DNA of 64,000 nt from Candidatus Gemmiger stercorigallinarum (lineage in GTDB: Bacteria; Bacillota; Clostridia; Oscillospirales; Ruminococcaceae). The stretch's first letter is position 1. The number at the start of each line of letters is the position of its first letter. Positions 19,450 through 27,286 of the stretch are shown here, piece after piece. The position numbers were made by a program, and so were the translations under genes. The notes below the pieces were generated by a model. The model was not told the origin of the DNA. It did no database searches and saw only the letters and a list, made by a program, of their open reading frames with translations. The DNA is taken from contig DWWX01000020.1 of the NCBI GenBank assembly GCA_019119495.1, positions 121,738-185,737 on the forward strand, written 5' to 3'.

Positions 19450-20532
19450 ATCGGCAGCTCCCGTGCCGGCAGCGTCCGCCGGTTCCGCTTCGGCGGGCGC
19501 TGCCGGCGTGTCCGATGCGCTTTTTTCCTCCGGGTATGCCACGCAGGAAAGGGGAGAGGCCTCCACGGCCTGCCGCAGTTCGGTTTGGTTGATGTGGGTA
19601 TAGATCTGGGTGGTGGACACATTGGCGTGGCCCAGGATCTCCTTCAGCGTCAGCATATCGGCGCCGCCGTACTGGTACATCAGCGTCGCGGCGGTGTGGC
19701 GCAGCTTGTGCGGCGAAAACCCCATATCGTTCAGCCCGGCGCTTTGCAGGCACCGCGCCACGATCTGCTCCACACGGCGGGCGGTCAGACGTTTCCCGGT
19801 GCGTTTCGAGACAAACAGCGCCTGCCTGTCAGCCAGATTGGGCATTGCCGCGCGCTCTTTTTTGTAGCGTTCCAGCGCCTCCTGGCAGGCGGCGTTCAGA
19901 TAGACCAGCCGCTCCTTGTGGCCCTTGCCGATGATGCGGATGGTCTGGTCACGGAAATCGCTCAGATCGATGGCAACCAACTCGGCCAGGCGCATGCCGC
20001 AGTTCAAAAACAACGTCAGAATGCAGTAATCACGGCTGTAAAAATCGCTTTGTATATTATTTAACAAAGCAAGGCTTTCGTCCAGCGTCAGGTACTTGGG
20101 CAAAGCCTTTTTTGGTGCGCCCAGGCTGATGCCGGTGGTCGGGTCCTCCTCCAATTTGCCCATCTGAGTGTGCAGGTAGCCAAAAAAGCCGCGCAAAGCC
20201 GACAATTTTCTTGCCCTTGCCTTTGGACCGTTGGCGTTTTCCTGCGCATATTCCAAAAAATGGAAGATATCCCGCTTCGACACTGCGGCGATCTGCCGGG
20301 TGGTGATTTTGGTCAGGTCGATCTTGTCCGGCGGCGTATCAGCGGCAGCCAGACCCCATTGTACAGCCATAAAGCGAAAAAAGCCGCGCAGATCAATGTA
20401 ATAGCCATTGATGGTGCGGGGCGAACGCTGTTTGACAAAATCCAGATAATGCAGGTACTCGACCACATCATCGGGAATGTCCAGATACGGTGCATGGCGT
20501 TCCGGGTGAACGGTGCGGATGTAAGTGCTCAT
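19417..20532 (-). CDS. xerD: Tyrosine recombinase XerD-type
   Basis: Site-specific recombinase, probably resolving chromosome dimers at dif. It has 371 residues: an N-terminal SAM-like domain (about 15-130) and a catalytic domain with Arg in NCGMRLAEL, the beta-hairpin Lys in GKGHKERLV, HKLRH, GHANVSTT and the nucleophile Tyr in TQIYTH. All catalytic residues are present. It is longer than the usual 295-300 residues because of a 45-residue tail rich in Ala, Glu, Pro and Asp after the last helix. That tail's coding region overlaps the convergent spoIIM 3' end by 33 bp. ATG 20532 follows AGGAG. Confidence 0.88.
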   Translation of the reverse strand: MSTYIRTVHPERHAPYLDIPDDVVEYLHYLDFVKQRSPRTINGYYIDLRGFFRFMAVQWGLAAADTPPDKIDLTKITTRQIAAVSKRDIFHFLEYAQENANGPKARARKLSALRGFFGYLHTQMGKLEEDPTTGISLGAPKKALPKYLTLDESLALLNNIQSDFYSRDYCILTLFLNCGMRLAELVAIDLSDFRDQTIRIIGKGHKERLVYLNAACQEALERYKKERAAMPNLADRQALFVSKRTGKRLTARRVEQIVARCLQSAGLNDMGFSPHKLRHTAATLMYQYGGADMLTLKEILGHANVSTTQIYTHINQTELRQAVEASPLSCVAYPEEKSASDTPAAPAEAEPADAAGTGAADSQQDTGKQDR

Positions 20533-20993
20533 GGGAAAACTCCTGGTGAACGTCAGCGGCAGAATACCACTGAGATCATGTACAGAAAAACACAAATATC
20601 AGACAAATACATAAAAGAAAGACCTGGAGAAGCTGCACAGAAGAGCCGGACGTTCCGGGCCATTTGATATGCTTTGGAGTTGACTGACTGTCAGGCCGAA
20701 CCCTCAAAAGCAGCCGTGCGGCCGTCTGGATGGTGCCTGGATGGGCCGCTGCAGGCCTTTTGGAGGTAAACAGCTAATTTCGGCTCCCCTCAATTTCGCT
20801 AAATTTACATTTAGCGAAATAACATCTATCGGATTTCTGCTGCTAGCACCCCGCATCCACATTCTCATTCTATGGATACGGGCCGGGCACGTTCTATCTC
20901 GGCGGCTCCCCCGCTGCACGTTCCGTTTTGGAAAACAGTCAGGATTCAAACCTGCTTGGCCGGACGGCGTTTCGCAAGCTGTCTGCAAATGGT
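20533..20993. other. Gene-free 461-bp interval upstream of xerD
   Basis: No convincing coding region was seen on either strand; the short open frames show no family sequence and no good ribosome site in the right place. It contains a TGAC-TGACT-GTCA palindrome near 20680-20692 and the 28-bp palindrome at 20793-20820. The xerD promoter must lie here but only weak candidates are visible. The interval is unusually long for this tightly packed window and may hold a small repeat or a decayed element. Confidence 0.5.
20793..20820. repeat. 28-bp perfect palindrome (12-bp arms, 4-bp centre)
   Basis: ATTTCGCTAAAT (20793-20804), centre TTAC, ATTTAGCGAAAT (20809-20820). All 12 pairs match and the composition is far more AT-rich than the surroundings. 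It looks like a protein-binding operator or the terminal repeat core of a small mobile element. The partner protein is unknown. Confidence 0.8.
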
Positions 20994-21923
20994 TCAGCGA
21001 TTGATGGAAGTGGCCATCCTCCGGTAGGTATGCCGTTCGCCGCGGATGGCAATGGAATACGCAAGGATGTTCTGCGGCAGCGCCATGCCCGGCACGCCAG
21101 TGTCGCCAATGTGGTGGATATCCGCGCCGGCCATCTTGCACAGCAGCGCAATGCGGCGGACGGTCTCCACGTCGGCCCCTTCCTGAGAGGTCCCGATCGC
21201 CGTCATGGCCAGGCAGCCCCGCCGGTGTGCATGTTCGATCAGCGCATGGGCGGTTTCCAGTGTGATGCCGGGCACGGTGCCGGGGGCCGGCATCAAAATT
21301 ATATCGGCTCCGGCATCGGCAAAAGCATCGATGTCAGTTTCGGTCAGGATCTGGCTTCCGCCTTCTCCCGGCACGCCGGAGGCATGCATCTTGCCGGCGG
21401 CAAGGATCAGCCGCTCCCCCACTTCCCTTTTGATGTCTCGCAAGGAGGACAAAAGTGCGTCGTTGCAGACGCCGTTGCCGGGATTGCCGGTCAACAGGAC
21501 CATAGAAACCCCCATCTCCGCGGCAAGACGCGCGTTTTCGGCGGTCGCCATGCGGCCGGGCGTCATCTGCCACAGCGTGCCGCCGTTGGCAGCGTCCGCA
21601 ACATCCGGGTCCACCGGCTCCAGGTTGACGGCGATCACCCGCCCGGTCAGGCGTTTCAGCTCCCGCACGGTATCCTGCGGCGCCGTTTCAGGCAGTGCCT
21701 GCAGGACCGGCGCCTGCACGTCGAACATATTCAGCAGCAGGATATCGGCGCTCAGCGCGGCGGCATACTCGGCGTTTGTCACGTCGCCCAGCAGCGGCGG
21801 CGTGACGCCGATGGTCTCGCAGGCCAGCACGCGGCCCTCGCAGCCGGCGATCGATCCCAGCAGCTCCCGACTGGTAAAACGGGAAAGCTCGCTGGCGGTG
21901 CAGTCCAACAGGCGTTTTGTCAC
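20994..21923 (-). CDS. Conserved TIM-barrel-like protein (DUF7916-type)
   Basis: A 309-residue product without signal peptide. Segments such as RVLACETIGVTPPLLGDVTNAE, SADILLLNMFD, RVIAVNLEPVD, VSMVLLTGNPG, AGADIILMPAPGTVPG and AMTAIGTSQEGADVETVRRI alternate like a (beta/alpha)8 barrel and end in phosphate-binding-like glycines. Related Firmicutes proteins are often labelled haloacid dehalogenase-like, but no HAD motif (DxDxT) is present. The family label is from memory. The start is GTG 21923, nine bases after GGAGG. It follows sseB by four bases, so the two are co-translated. The substrate is unknown. Confidence 0.7.
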   Translation of the reverse strand: MTKRLLDCTASELSRFTSRELLGSIAGCEGRVLACETIGVTPPLLGDVTNAEYAAALSADILLLNMFDVQAPVLQALPETAPQDTVRELKRLTGRVIAVNLEPVDPDVADAANGGTLWQMTPGRMATAENARLAAEMGVSMVLLTGNPGNGVCNDALLSSLRDIKREVGERLILAAGKMHASGVPGEGGSQILTETDIDAFADAGADIILMPAPGTVPGITLETAHALIEHAHRRGCLAMTAIGTSQEGADVETVRRIALLCKMAGADIHHIGDTGVPGMALPQNILAYSIAIRGERHTYRRMATSINR

Positions 21924-21927
21924 GGGA

Positions 21928-22797
21928 TTAATCCTCCTCGTCGTCCTCCAGATAAACGCGGCCCCGCACACGGGAATAAAACGGCTCGCTGCCGCGCACT
22001 CCCTGCTGGCCCAGCGGGGTGGCCGCAATGGTCAGGCGCATATCCATCTTGTTTTGGGTCAGGTAGGGCTGGGCTGCCTGGATCACCGCCTTGAACAGCT
22101 CGGTATCCTTGGGGGCGTCCAGCACCATCAGGTAGCTTTTCTCGGTGTCGTTGACGATCATCATTTGCAGGTAGGCCTCGTTGACCTGGCTGTTGGCTTC
22201 CAACACATCGCAGACCGGGGCCAGCAGCTCTTCCGGATAGACCGAAAGCTCGACAATGACCACCTTGTCCCCCGGCTTGATCTGCTTGGCGGCGACCCGC
22301 TGCTGTGCCTGGGCCAGCGCGTCCTTGCGCTGTTTCAGTGCGGCCACATTGTCCCGCTCGAACCGGATATTCCCGCTGAAGGGATCGATGACAAAGCCTG
22401 CCACCTGCTCGTTTTTGGCAAGCAGTGTGGCGTAATCGTCAAAGCGCATCATCATTGTCTGCTGGGCGGGGTCCTTGCGCCATTTGTGCAGCTCGTCCCA
22501 GTCGGTAAATGCCATAAAATACTGCCGTTTATCGGTGGTGGACAGCAGCGCAAAGGAAATTTTGGTCTGCGGCAGCGGCATCCGCCCGTCCCGGCCGGGC
22601 TTGGGCGGCTTGCCGGCAATACCAACCTGAACCGGCACCAGGAAAGTTGCACGCAGCATCTCGTTGACCACGGCGCTGCGGGCCTGCGGGGTGTCCTGCT
22701 TGCGGGCATCCTCGATGGCCTTTTTCAGGGCCGGGTTCGTCAGCGGCTGCCGGGGGTCCTGTTTGGGGGCGTTTTTGGGCATTTTGGGTTCAGTCAT
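21928..22797 (-). CDS. SseB family protein
   Basis: The 289-residue product has an N-terminal SseB domain (about residues 40-165: MLRATFLVPVQV ... FMAFTDWDELHKW ... YATLLAKNEQVAGFVIDPFSGNI) and a C-terminal SseB_C-like domain (about 190-275: VVIVELSVYPEELLAPVCDVLEANSQVNEAYLQMMI). SseB was named for enhanced serine sensitivity in enteric bacteria; its molecular role is unclear. It lies between radA and the TIM-barrel-like gene, and all three appear to be one operon. Confidence 0.85.
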   Translation of the reverse strand: MTEPKMPKNAPKQDPRQPLTNPALKKAIEDARKQDTPQARSAVVNEMLRATFLVPVQVGIAGKPPKPGRDGRMPLPQTKISFALLSTTDKRQYFMAFTDWDELHKWRKDPAQQTMMMRFDDYATLLAKNEQVAGFVIDPFSGNIRFERDNVAALKQRKDALAQAQQRVAAKQIKPGDKVVIVELSVYPEELLAPVCDVLEANSQVNEAYLQMMIVNDTEKSYLMVLDAPKDTELFKAVIQAAQPYLTQNKMDMRLTIAATPLGQQGVRGSEPFYSRVRGRVYLEDDEED

Positions 22798-22834
22798 GTT
22801 CCATGCTCCTTCTATGTGTTTCCCGCATATGGGG

Positions 22835-24238
22835 TCAATCCTTCAATTTGATGCAGTTGACGGCCTCCCGCAGGTAGGACACGCCGATCAGCCGCATGCC
22901 GTCAAACTGGGTCTCGTCGATGGTTTTCAGGTTGTGTTTGGGCACGATGGCGGTGTCAAAGCCGATGCGCCGCGCCTCCCGCAGGCGGGTCTCCAGGTGG
23001 GTCACGCTGCGGATCTCGCCGCCCAGGCCCACCTCGCCGATGGCGACGGTCTTTTCGCCGACGGGCAGGTCCAGCAGGCTGGACGCCATGGCAAGGCAGA
23101 CCGGCAGGTCGCAGGCGGTCTCGTCCAGGCGCAGGCCGCCGATGATGTTGACATAGACGTCCTGATTGCCGAAAAAGTATCCGGCGCGCTTTTCCAGCAC
23201 GGCCAGCAGCAGGTACATGCGGTTGTAGTCAAAGCCGCTGGCGGTGCGGCGGGGCGCCGGGAAACTGGTTTTGGTCACCAGTGCCTGCACCTCGCTCAGG
23301 ATCGGGCGGGTGCCCTCCATGGCGCAGGCTACGCAGGTGCCGCTGATGCCCACCGGGCGGCCCTCCAGCATGACCTGGGACGGGTTTTCGATCTGGGCCA
23401 GTCCCCTGCCGGTCATGTCGAACATGCCGATCTCGTTGGTGGAGCCGTAACGGTTTTTGACGGCGCGCAGCACCCGGTAAGGCAAGGTCTTGTCACCCTC
23501 AAAATACAAGACGGTGTCCACGATGTGTTCCATCACCTTGGGGCCGGCAATGGCGCCGTCCTTGTTGACATGGCCGACCACAAACATCGGGATATCGTTG
23601 GATTTCGCAACATTCAAAAAACGGGCGGTGCTCTCTTTGACCTGGGACACCGTGCCGGCCGAAGAACTGACGTCGGCGCAGCGCATGGTCTGGATCGAGT
23701 CGATGACCACAAGCCCCGGCTTCAGCTGCTCGATCAGGCCGCAGATCTCGTCCACATCGCTCTCGGCTGCCAGCAGGATGTTATCCTGGGGCACGTCCAG
23801 ACGCACCGCGCGCAGCTTGATCTGCCGCACCGATTCCTCGCCGGTGACATACAGCACGCTGCGGCCCTGGGATACCTCGCCGCACAGCTGGAGCAGGATG
23901 GTCGATTTGCCGATGCCCGGCTCGCCGCCGATCAGCGTCATGCTGCCCAGCACGATGCCGCCGCCCAGCACCCGGTCCAGTTCGCCGATGCCGGTTACAA
24001 TGCGGCTTTTTTCCTCGGTGGTGCTGACGTTTTTCAGCTTCAATGCGGTCAGGCTGGTCTGGCCGGCCGCACGCGGCGCGGCGGCTGCCCGGCCGGCGGC
24101 CGATTTGGCCGGTTCGGCCACCACGTCCTCGGTCATGGTGTTCCAGGCGCCGCAGGACGGGCAGCGTCCCAGCCAGCGGGGGCTGGTCTCGCCGCAGTTG
24201 GTGCAGACGTAGATGGTTTTCAGCTTGTCTTTTGGCAT
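22835..24238 (-). CDS. radA: DNA repair protein RadA
   Basis: RecA-like ATPase and helicase that drives branch migration in recombinational repair. It has 467 residues: an N-terminal zinc finger (CTNCGETSPRWLGRCPSCG), Walker A GEPGIGKST at about residue 104, the RadA motif KNRYGSTNEIG, and a C-terminal Lon-protease-like domain. The RadA motif reads KNRYG rather than the usual KNRFG, a conservative change. The start at ATG 24238 is preceded by GGAGGGG. It is the first gene of a radA-sseB-TIM-barrel operon. Confidence 0.95.
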   Translation of the reverse strand: MPKDKLKTIYVCTNCGETSPRWLGRCPSCGAWNTMTEDVVAEPAKSAAGRAAAAPRAAGQTSLTALKLKNVSTTEEKSRIVTGIGELDRVLGGGIVLGSMTLIGGEPGIGKSTILLQLCGEVSQGRSVLYVTGEESVRQIKLRAVRLDVPQDNILLAAESDVDEICGLIEQLKPGLVVIDSIQTMRCADVSSSAGTVSQVKESTARFLNVAKSNDIPMFVVGHVNKDGAIAGPKVMEHIVDTVLYFEGDKTLPYRVLRAVKNRYGSTNEIGMFDMTGRGLAQIENPSQVMLEGRPVGISGTCVACAMEGTRPILSEVQALVTKTSFPAPRRTASGFDYNRMYLLLAVLEKRAGYFFGNQDVYVNIIGGLRLDETACDLPVCLAMASSLLDLPVGEKTVAIGEVGLGGEIRSVTHLETRLREARRIGFDTAIVPKHNLKTIDETQFDGMRLIGVSYLREAVNCIKLKD

Positions 24239-24301
24239 GGGCCCCTCCGGTCGAGGCAATTTTCTGCCTGTGTGGTTTTGCTTTGGTCTGATAACTTCTC
24301 T

Positions 24302-24344
24302 ATTATACACCCCGCCGCCGGTCCCATACAAGACCGGCGGCGGG
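24302..24344 (-). promoter_or_regulatory. radA promoter fused to a 13-bp GC-rich hairpin
   Basis: CCCGCCGCCGGTC (24311-24323) and GACCGGCGGCGGG (24332-24344) are perfect inverted arms. The -10 TATAAT (minus strand, 24302-24307) lies just after the hairpin and the best -35 candidate, TTGTAT, falls in its loop with a 19-bp spacer. The hairpin probably ends the upstream methyltransferase transcript, although the U-tract is missing. Confidence 0.55.
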
Positions 24345-24355
24345 AAGATTTGGCT

Positions 24356-25021
24356 TTACCAGAGACGCGGGATCAATCTCCAACGGACTTTCCGGCAGTA
24401 TTCGTCATAGCCATCCAGCCCTGCGCGCAGCATGGATTCCTCATTTCGGATGCGCAGCACAAAAATCGGTACAAACAGCAGCGAGAGAGCAAAGGCGGTG
24501 CCGGAGCCCAGAATCAGCGGCATGGCGCAGAACAGGAGTAAGGTGGCCGTATACATGGGGTGGCGCACCACACCGTACAGCCCGGTATCCACCAGCTTTT
24601 GCCCCTGCTGGACCTCGACCGAGCGGGAAAGCCAGGCGTTCTCCCGCATGGTCTCGGCATACAGGAGATACCCCAGCAGGAACGGAACAAGTGCAGCAAC
24701 CGAGAGCCAGGCGGGCAGCCGGGTGAACCGCAGGCGAAAGTCCAGCCCCGCAGCCACAAACCCCCCGATGAATACTGCGCCGGACAGGGCTACTGCCAGC
24801 TTTTGGGCAGCCTGCTGCTCCCTGCCGTTCAGCCGCTTTTTCAGCAGCTGCGGGGCCTTTTTCCAAAGGAGCAGCCCCACAGCGATCATAGGGGCAAACA
24901 GCGCGCCGCACAAAAGCCAGGCGTTCCAGAAATACCAGGTCCCGGCCGGCCAAAACAGCAGAACCGCCAGCAGCATAAAACCGGCGATCAGTTTGGCGGC
25001 GGCGTGAAGCAGCAGTTTCAT
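24356..25021 (-). CDS. Isoprenylcysteine carboxyl methyltransferase-like membrane protein
   Basis: The 221-residue product has about five transmembrane helices. The C-terminal signature VDTGLYGVVRHPMYTATLLLF, then RNEESMLRAGLDGYDEYCRKVRW, is typical of the ICMT/PEMT family (S-adenosylmethionine-dependent methylation of membrane-bound substrates such as prenylcysteine or lipids). The substrate in bacteria is usually unknown. It is upstream of radA but separated by a hairpin and a promoter. Confidence 0.85.
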   Translation of the reverse strand: MKLLLHAAAKLIAGFMLLAVLLFWPAGTWYFWNAWLLCGALFAPMIAVGLLLWKKAPQLLKKRLNGREQQAAQKLAVALSGAVFIGGFVAAGLDFRLRFTRLPAWLSVAALVPFLLGYLLYAETMRENAWLSRSVEVQQGQKLVDTGLYGVVRHPMYTATLLLFCAMPLILGSGTAFALSLLFVPIFVLRIRNEESMLRAGLDGYDEYCRKVRWRLIPRLW

Positions 25022-25045
25022 GGCATGTTTCCCTTCAGCGCAGCA

Positions 25046-25525
25046 TTACCCCTGTTCGATCATATCCCGGTACAGGCCCAAGCTATCGTCCGGGATGGGC
25101 AGGGCGCCCACGGCATTCCGGTAAAAGGCGACGGCATCCCTGGCTGGCCAGCCGATAACGGCGTAGGCATAGCCAAGCTCTTTCAGTGCCAGCAGGCTGG
25201 CCAGCAGCAGCGCCCGGCCGATGCCGCGCCGCCGGTGGCCTGCCAGCACGGCCGTGGGGCCAAAAAAGTCCGGCGCGGTGACCTCGTAGCAGGCAAAGCC
25301 CACTAGGGTTTTGCCCTCTGTGGCAATATAGCAGTGCACAGGCAGGTGGGAGAAAGCGCAGGCAGTCTCGGCAGCAAATTCCGGGAAGTTTTCCCGGACG
25401 AAAGCGATCACCCGGTCCCGGTCGGGCGGCAGCGCGCGCCGGATGCGGACGCCCTCCGCCTGCAGCCGCTGCGCAAGCGCCGGGTCCGGCTGTAAAGCGA
25501 ACAGTTTGACCAGCATATCGGCCAT
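25046..25525 (-). CDS. GNAT family N-acetyltransferase
   Basis: The 159-residue product has the GNAT fold. Motif A is VLAGHRRRGIGRALLLASL, binding acetyl-CoA pyrophosphate. It is preceded by YIATEGKTLVGFACYEV and followed by YAYAVIGWPARDAVAFYRNAVGA (motif B). ATG 25525 sits eight bases after GGGGAG; the longer open frame runs back into tyrS. The acceptor substrate is unknown. It lies just downstream of tyrS and may be read from the same T-box controlled transcript. Confidence 0.85.
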   Translation of the reverse strand: MADMLVKLFALQPDPALAQRLQAEGVRIRRALPPDRDRVIAFVRENFPEFAAETACAFSHLPVHCYIATEGKTLVGFACYEVTAPDFFGPTAVLAGHRRRGIGRALLLASLLALKELGYAYAVIGWPARDAVAFYRNAVGALPIPDDSLGLYRDMIEQG

Positions 25526-25572
25526 GATGCGCACTCCCCTTTCCCCTGCCTGTACCGTGCAGGGCGGATATT

Positions 25573-26793
25573 TTACAGTGTGACTTTGTGGTAGACCTTC
25601 TTGCCCTTTTTGATGACGACGCCCTTTTGCAGCTGCTCCACGGTCAGAGCAAAGGTGGGATCGGAGACTTTCTCGCCGTCCACCAGCACGCCGCCCTGCT
25701 GGATCAGCTGGCGGGCTTCGCGGTTGGAGCCGCACAGTTTGGCGGCCACCATGGCGGACAGCAAGCCCACCTTGCCGTCCTTTACCAGGCCGGTGTCCAG
25801 CGCGGTGGCGGGCATGTTCGCCTCGTCGGCAGCACCGCTGAACAGGCCGCGGGCGGTGGCCTGGGCCTTGGCGGCCTCCTCCTCGCCATGGACCATCTTG
25901 GTCAGCTCAAACGCCAAAATCTCCTTGGCCTGGTTCAGCTGCTCGCCCTGCCAGTGGTCCATCTCGTCGATCTGCTCCAGCGGCAGGAAGGTCAGCATGC
26001 GGATGCACTTGAGCACGTCGGCGTCATCCACGTTGCGCCAGTACTGGTAGAACTCGAAGGGGCTGGTTTTGTTGGGGTCCAGCCAGACGGCGTTGCCGGC
26101 GGTCTTGCCCATCTTTTTGCCCTGAGAATCGGTCAGCAGCGTGATGGTCATGGCGTAGGCGTCCTTACCCAGCTTGCGGCGGATCAGCTCGGTGCCGCCC
26201 AGCATGTTGGACCACTGGTCATCGCCGCCGAACTGCATGTTGCAGCCGTAATGCTGGAACATGTAGTAGAAGTCGTAGCTCTGCATGATCATGTAGTTGA
26301 ATTCCAAAAAGGACAGGCCCTTTTCCATGCGCTGCTTGTAGCATTCGGCGCGCAGCATGTTGTTGACGCTGAAGCAGGCGCCCACCTCGCGCAGCAGCTC
26401 CACATAGTTCAGGTCCAGCAGCCAGTCGGCGTTGTTCAGCATCATGGCCTTGCCCTCGCCAAACTCGATGAACCGCTCCATCTGGCGCTTGAAACATTCG
26501 GCGTTGTGGGCGATGTCCTCTTTGGTCAGCATTTTGCGCATGTCGGTGCGGCCGGAGGGGTCGCCGATCATGGTGGTGCCGCCGCCGATCAGGGCGATGG
26601 GCTTGTTGCCGGCCATCTGCAGCCGCTTCATCAGCGTCAGGGCCATAAAGTGGCCGGCGGTCAGGCTGTCGGCGGTGCAGTCAAACCCGATGTAGAAGGT
26701 GGCCTTGCCGTTGTTGATGACCTCGCGGATCTCCTCCTCGTCGGTCACCTGGGCGATCAGGCCGCGGGCTTTCAGTTCTTCGTAGATTTGCAT
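25573..26793 (-). CDS. tyrS: Tyrosine--tRNA ligase
   Basis: Class I synthetase of 406 residues that charges tRNA-Tyr. The HIGH-type region reads FDCTADSLTAGHF (residues about 37-49), the KMSKS-type motif is KKMGKTAG, and an S4 RNA-binding domain ends the protein (SNREARQLIQQGGVLVDGEKV). ATG 26793 follows GGGAGGAAAC. It is governed by the T-box leader at 26826-27133, so expression rises when tRNA-Tyr is uncharged. Confidence 0.96.
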   Translation of the reverse strand: MQIYEELKARGLIAQVTDEEEIREVINNGKATFYIGFDCTADSLTAGHFMALTLMKRLQMAGNKPIALIGGGTTMIGDPSGRTDMRKMLTKEDIAHNAECFKRQMERFIEFGEGKAMMLNNADWLLDLNYVELLREVGACFSVNNMLRAECYKQRMEKGLSFLEFNYMIMQSYDFYYMFQHYGCNMQFGGDDQWSNMLGGTELIRRKLGKDAYAMTITLLTDSQGKKMGKTAGNAVWLDPNKTSPFEFYQYWRNVDDADVLKCIRMLTFLPLEQIDEMDHWQGEQLNQAKEILAFELTKMVHGEEEAAKAQATARGLFSGAADEANMPATALDTGLVKDGKVGLLSAMVAAKLCGSNREARQLIQQGGVLVDGEKVSDPTFALTVEQLQKGVVIKKGKKVYHKVTL

Positions 26794-26825
26794 GGTGTTT
26801 CCTCCCTGGGATTTTTGCGGCAAGG

Positions 26826-27133
26826 GGCAAAAACAAAACGCCCCCTGCCAAATGGAAATTTGGCAGAGGGCGAGAAATACGCGGTACCACCTCTGTTCGC
26901 CCGTCCCTCACGGCGGCGGGCCTTCGCGGGTACAGGCGGCAGATGTGACCGGTCCGATACCCAGACGCTGTAACGTGCGCACACGGCACAGCCTACTGAC
27001 CTGCGCGGGCAGGCGTTAGGATGTGCTGCTCAAGGGTGTATTCGCCGCCGGCCCTGCCAGCCCCTTGCACCAACCGGGGCCTCTCTCTCGCAGCGCACTG
27101 GCGGGTACTGGTCCCCGTCAACGCATTTGAACA
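26826..27133 (-). ncRNA. T-box leader of tyrS (Tyr specifier UAC)
   Basis: Reading the minus strand, the canonical T-box sequence AGAGGTGGTACCGCG occurs at about 26880-26894. It is followed by a terminator whose arms CGCCCTCTGCCAAAT (26858-26872) and ATTTGGCAGGGGGCG (26839-26853) precede TTTTGTTTTTG. Stem I features appear early in the transcript: GAGAGAGAGG, a GGTGCAAG turn, and a specifier loop GAATACACC with UAC at 27038-27040, a tyrosine codon. Uncharged tRNA-Tyr pairing at the UAC and at the T-box would favour the antiterminator. Confidence 0.93.
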
Positions 27134-27139
27134 ATGTCT

Positions 27140-27168
27140 ACCCTAACACAGCAAAGCAAAAATGTCAA
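27140..27168 (-). promoter_or_regulatory. Promoter of the tyrS T-box transcript
   Basis: Minus-strand perfect -35 TTGACA (27163-27168), 17-bp spacer and a weaker -10 TAGGGT (27140-27145), just before the T-box leader. The 118 bp further upstream, up to the recN stop at 27287, contain nothing I can name. Confidence 0.65.
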
Positions 27169-27286
27169 GTGTCAGCTGCCATACATCCGCCGCACAAAGC
27201 ATAACGCCGCCATTCAGCAGGCAATGAGATAGAAATTGCGGCATTTTCATCGAGACGGGGCACGGCCTTCGCGCCCTGTCCGCGGT

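Noticed and set aside
20533-20993. Prophage or integrative element near the XerD-type gene
   Set aside because: The recombinase has XerD context next to spoIIM, and no phage, plasmid or transfer genes are present.
20741-21004. An 87-codon plus-strand frame across the palindrome upstream of xerD
   Set aside because: No recognisable protein sequence, weak start, and it runs into the opposite-strand gene.
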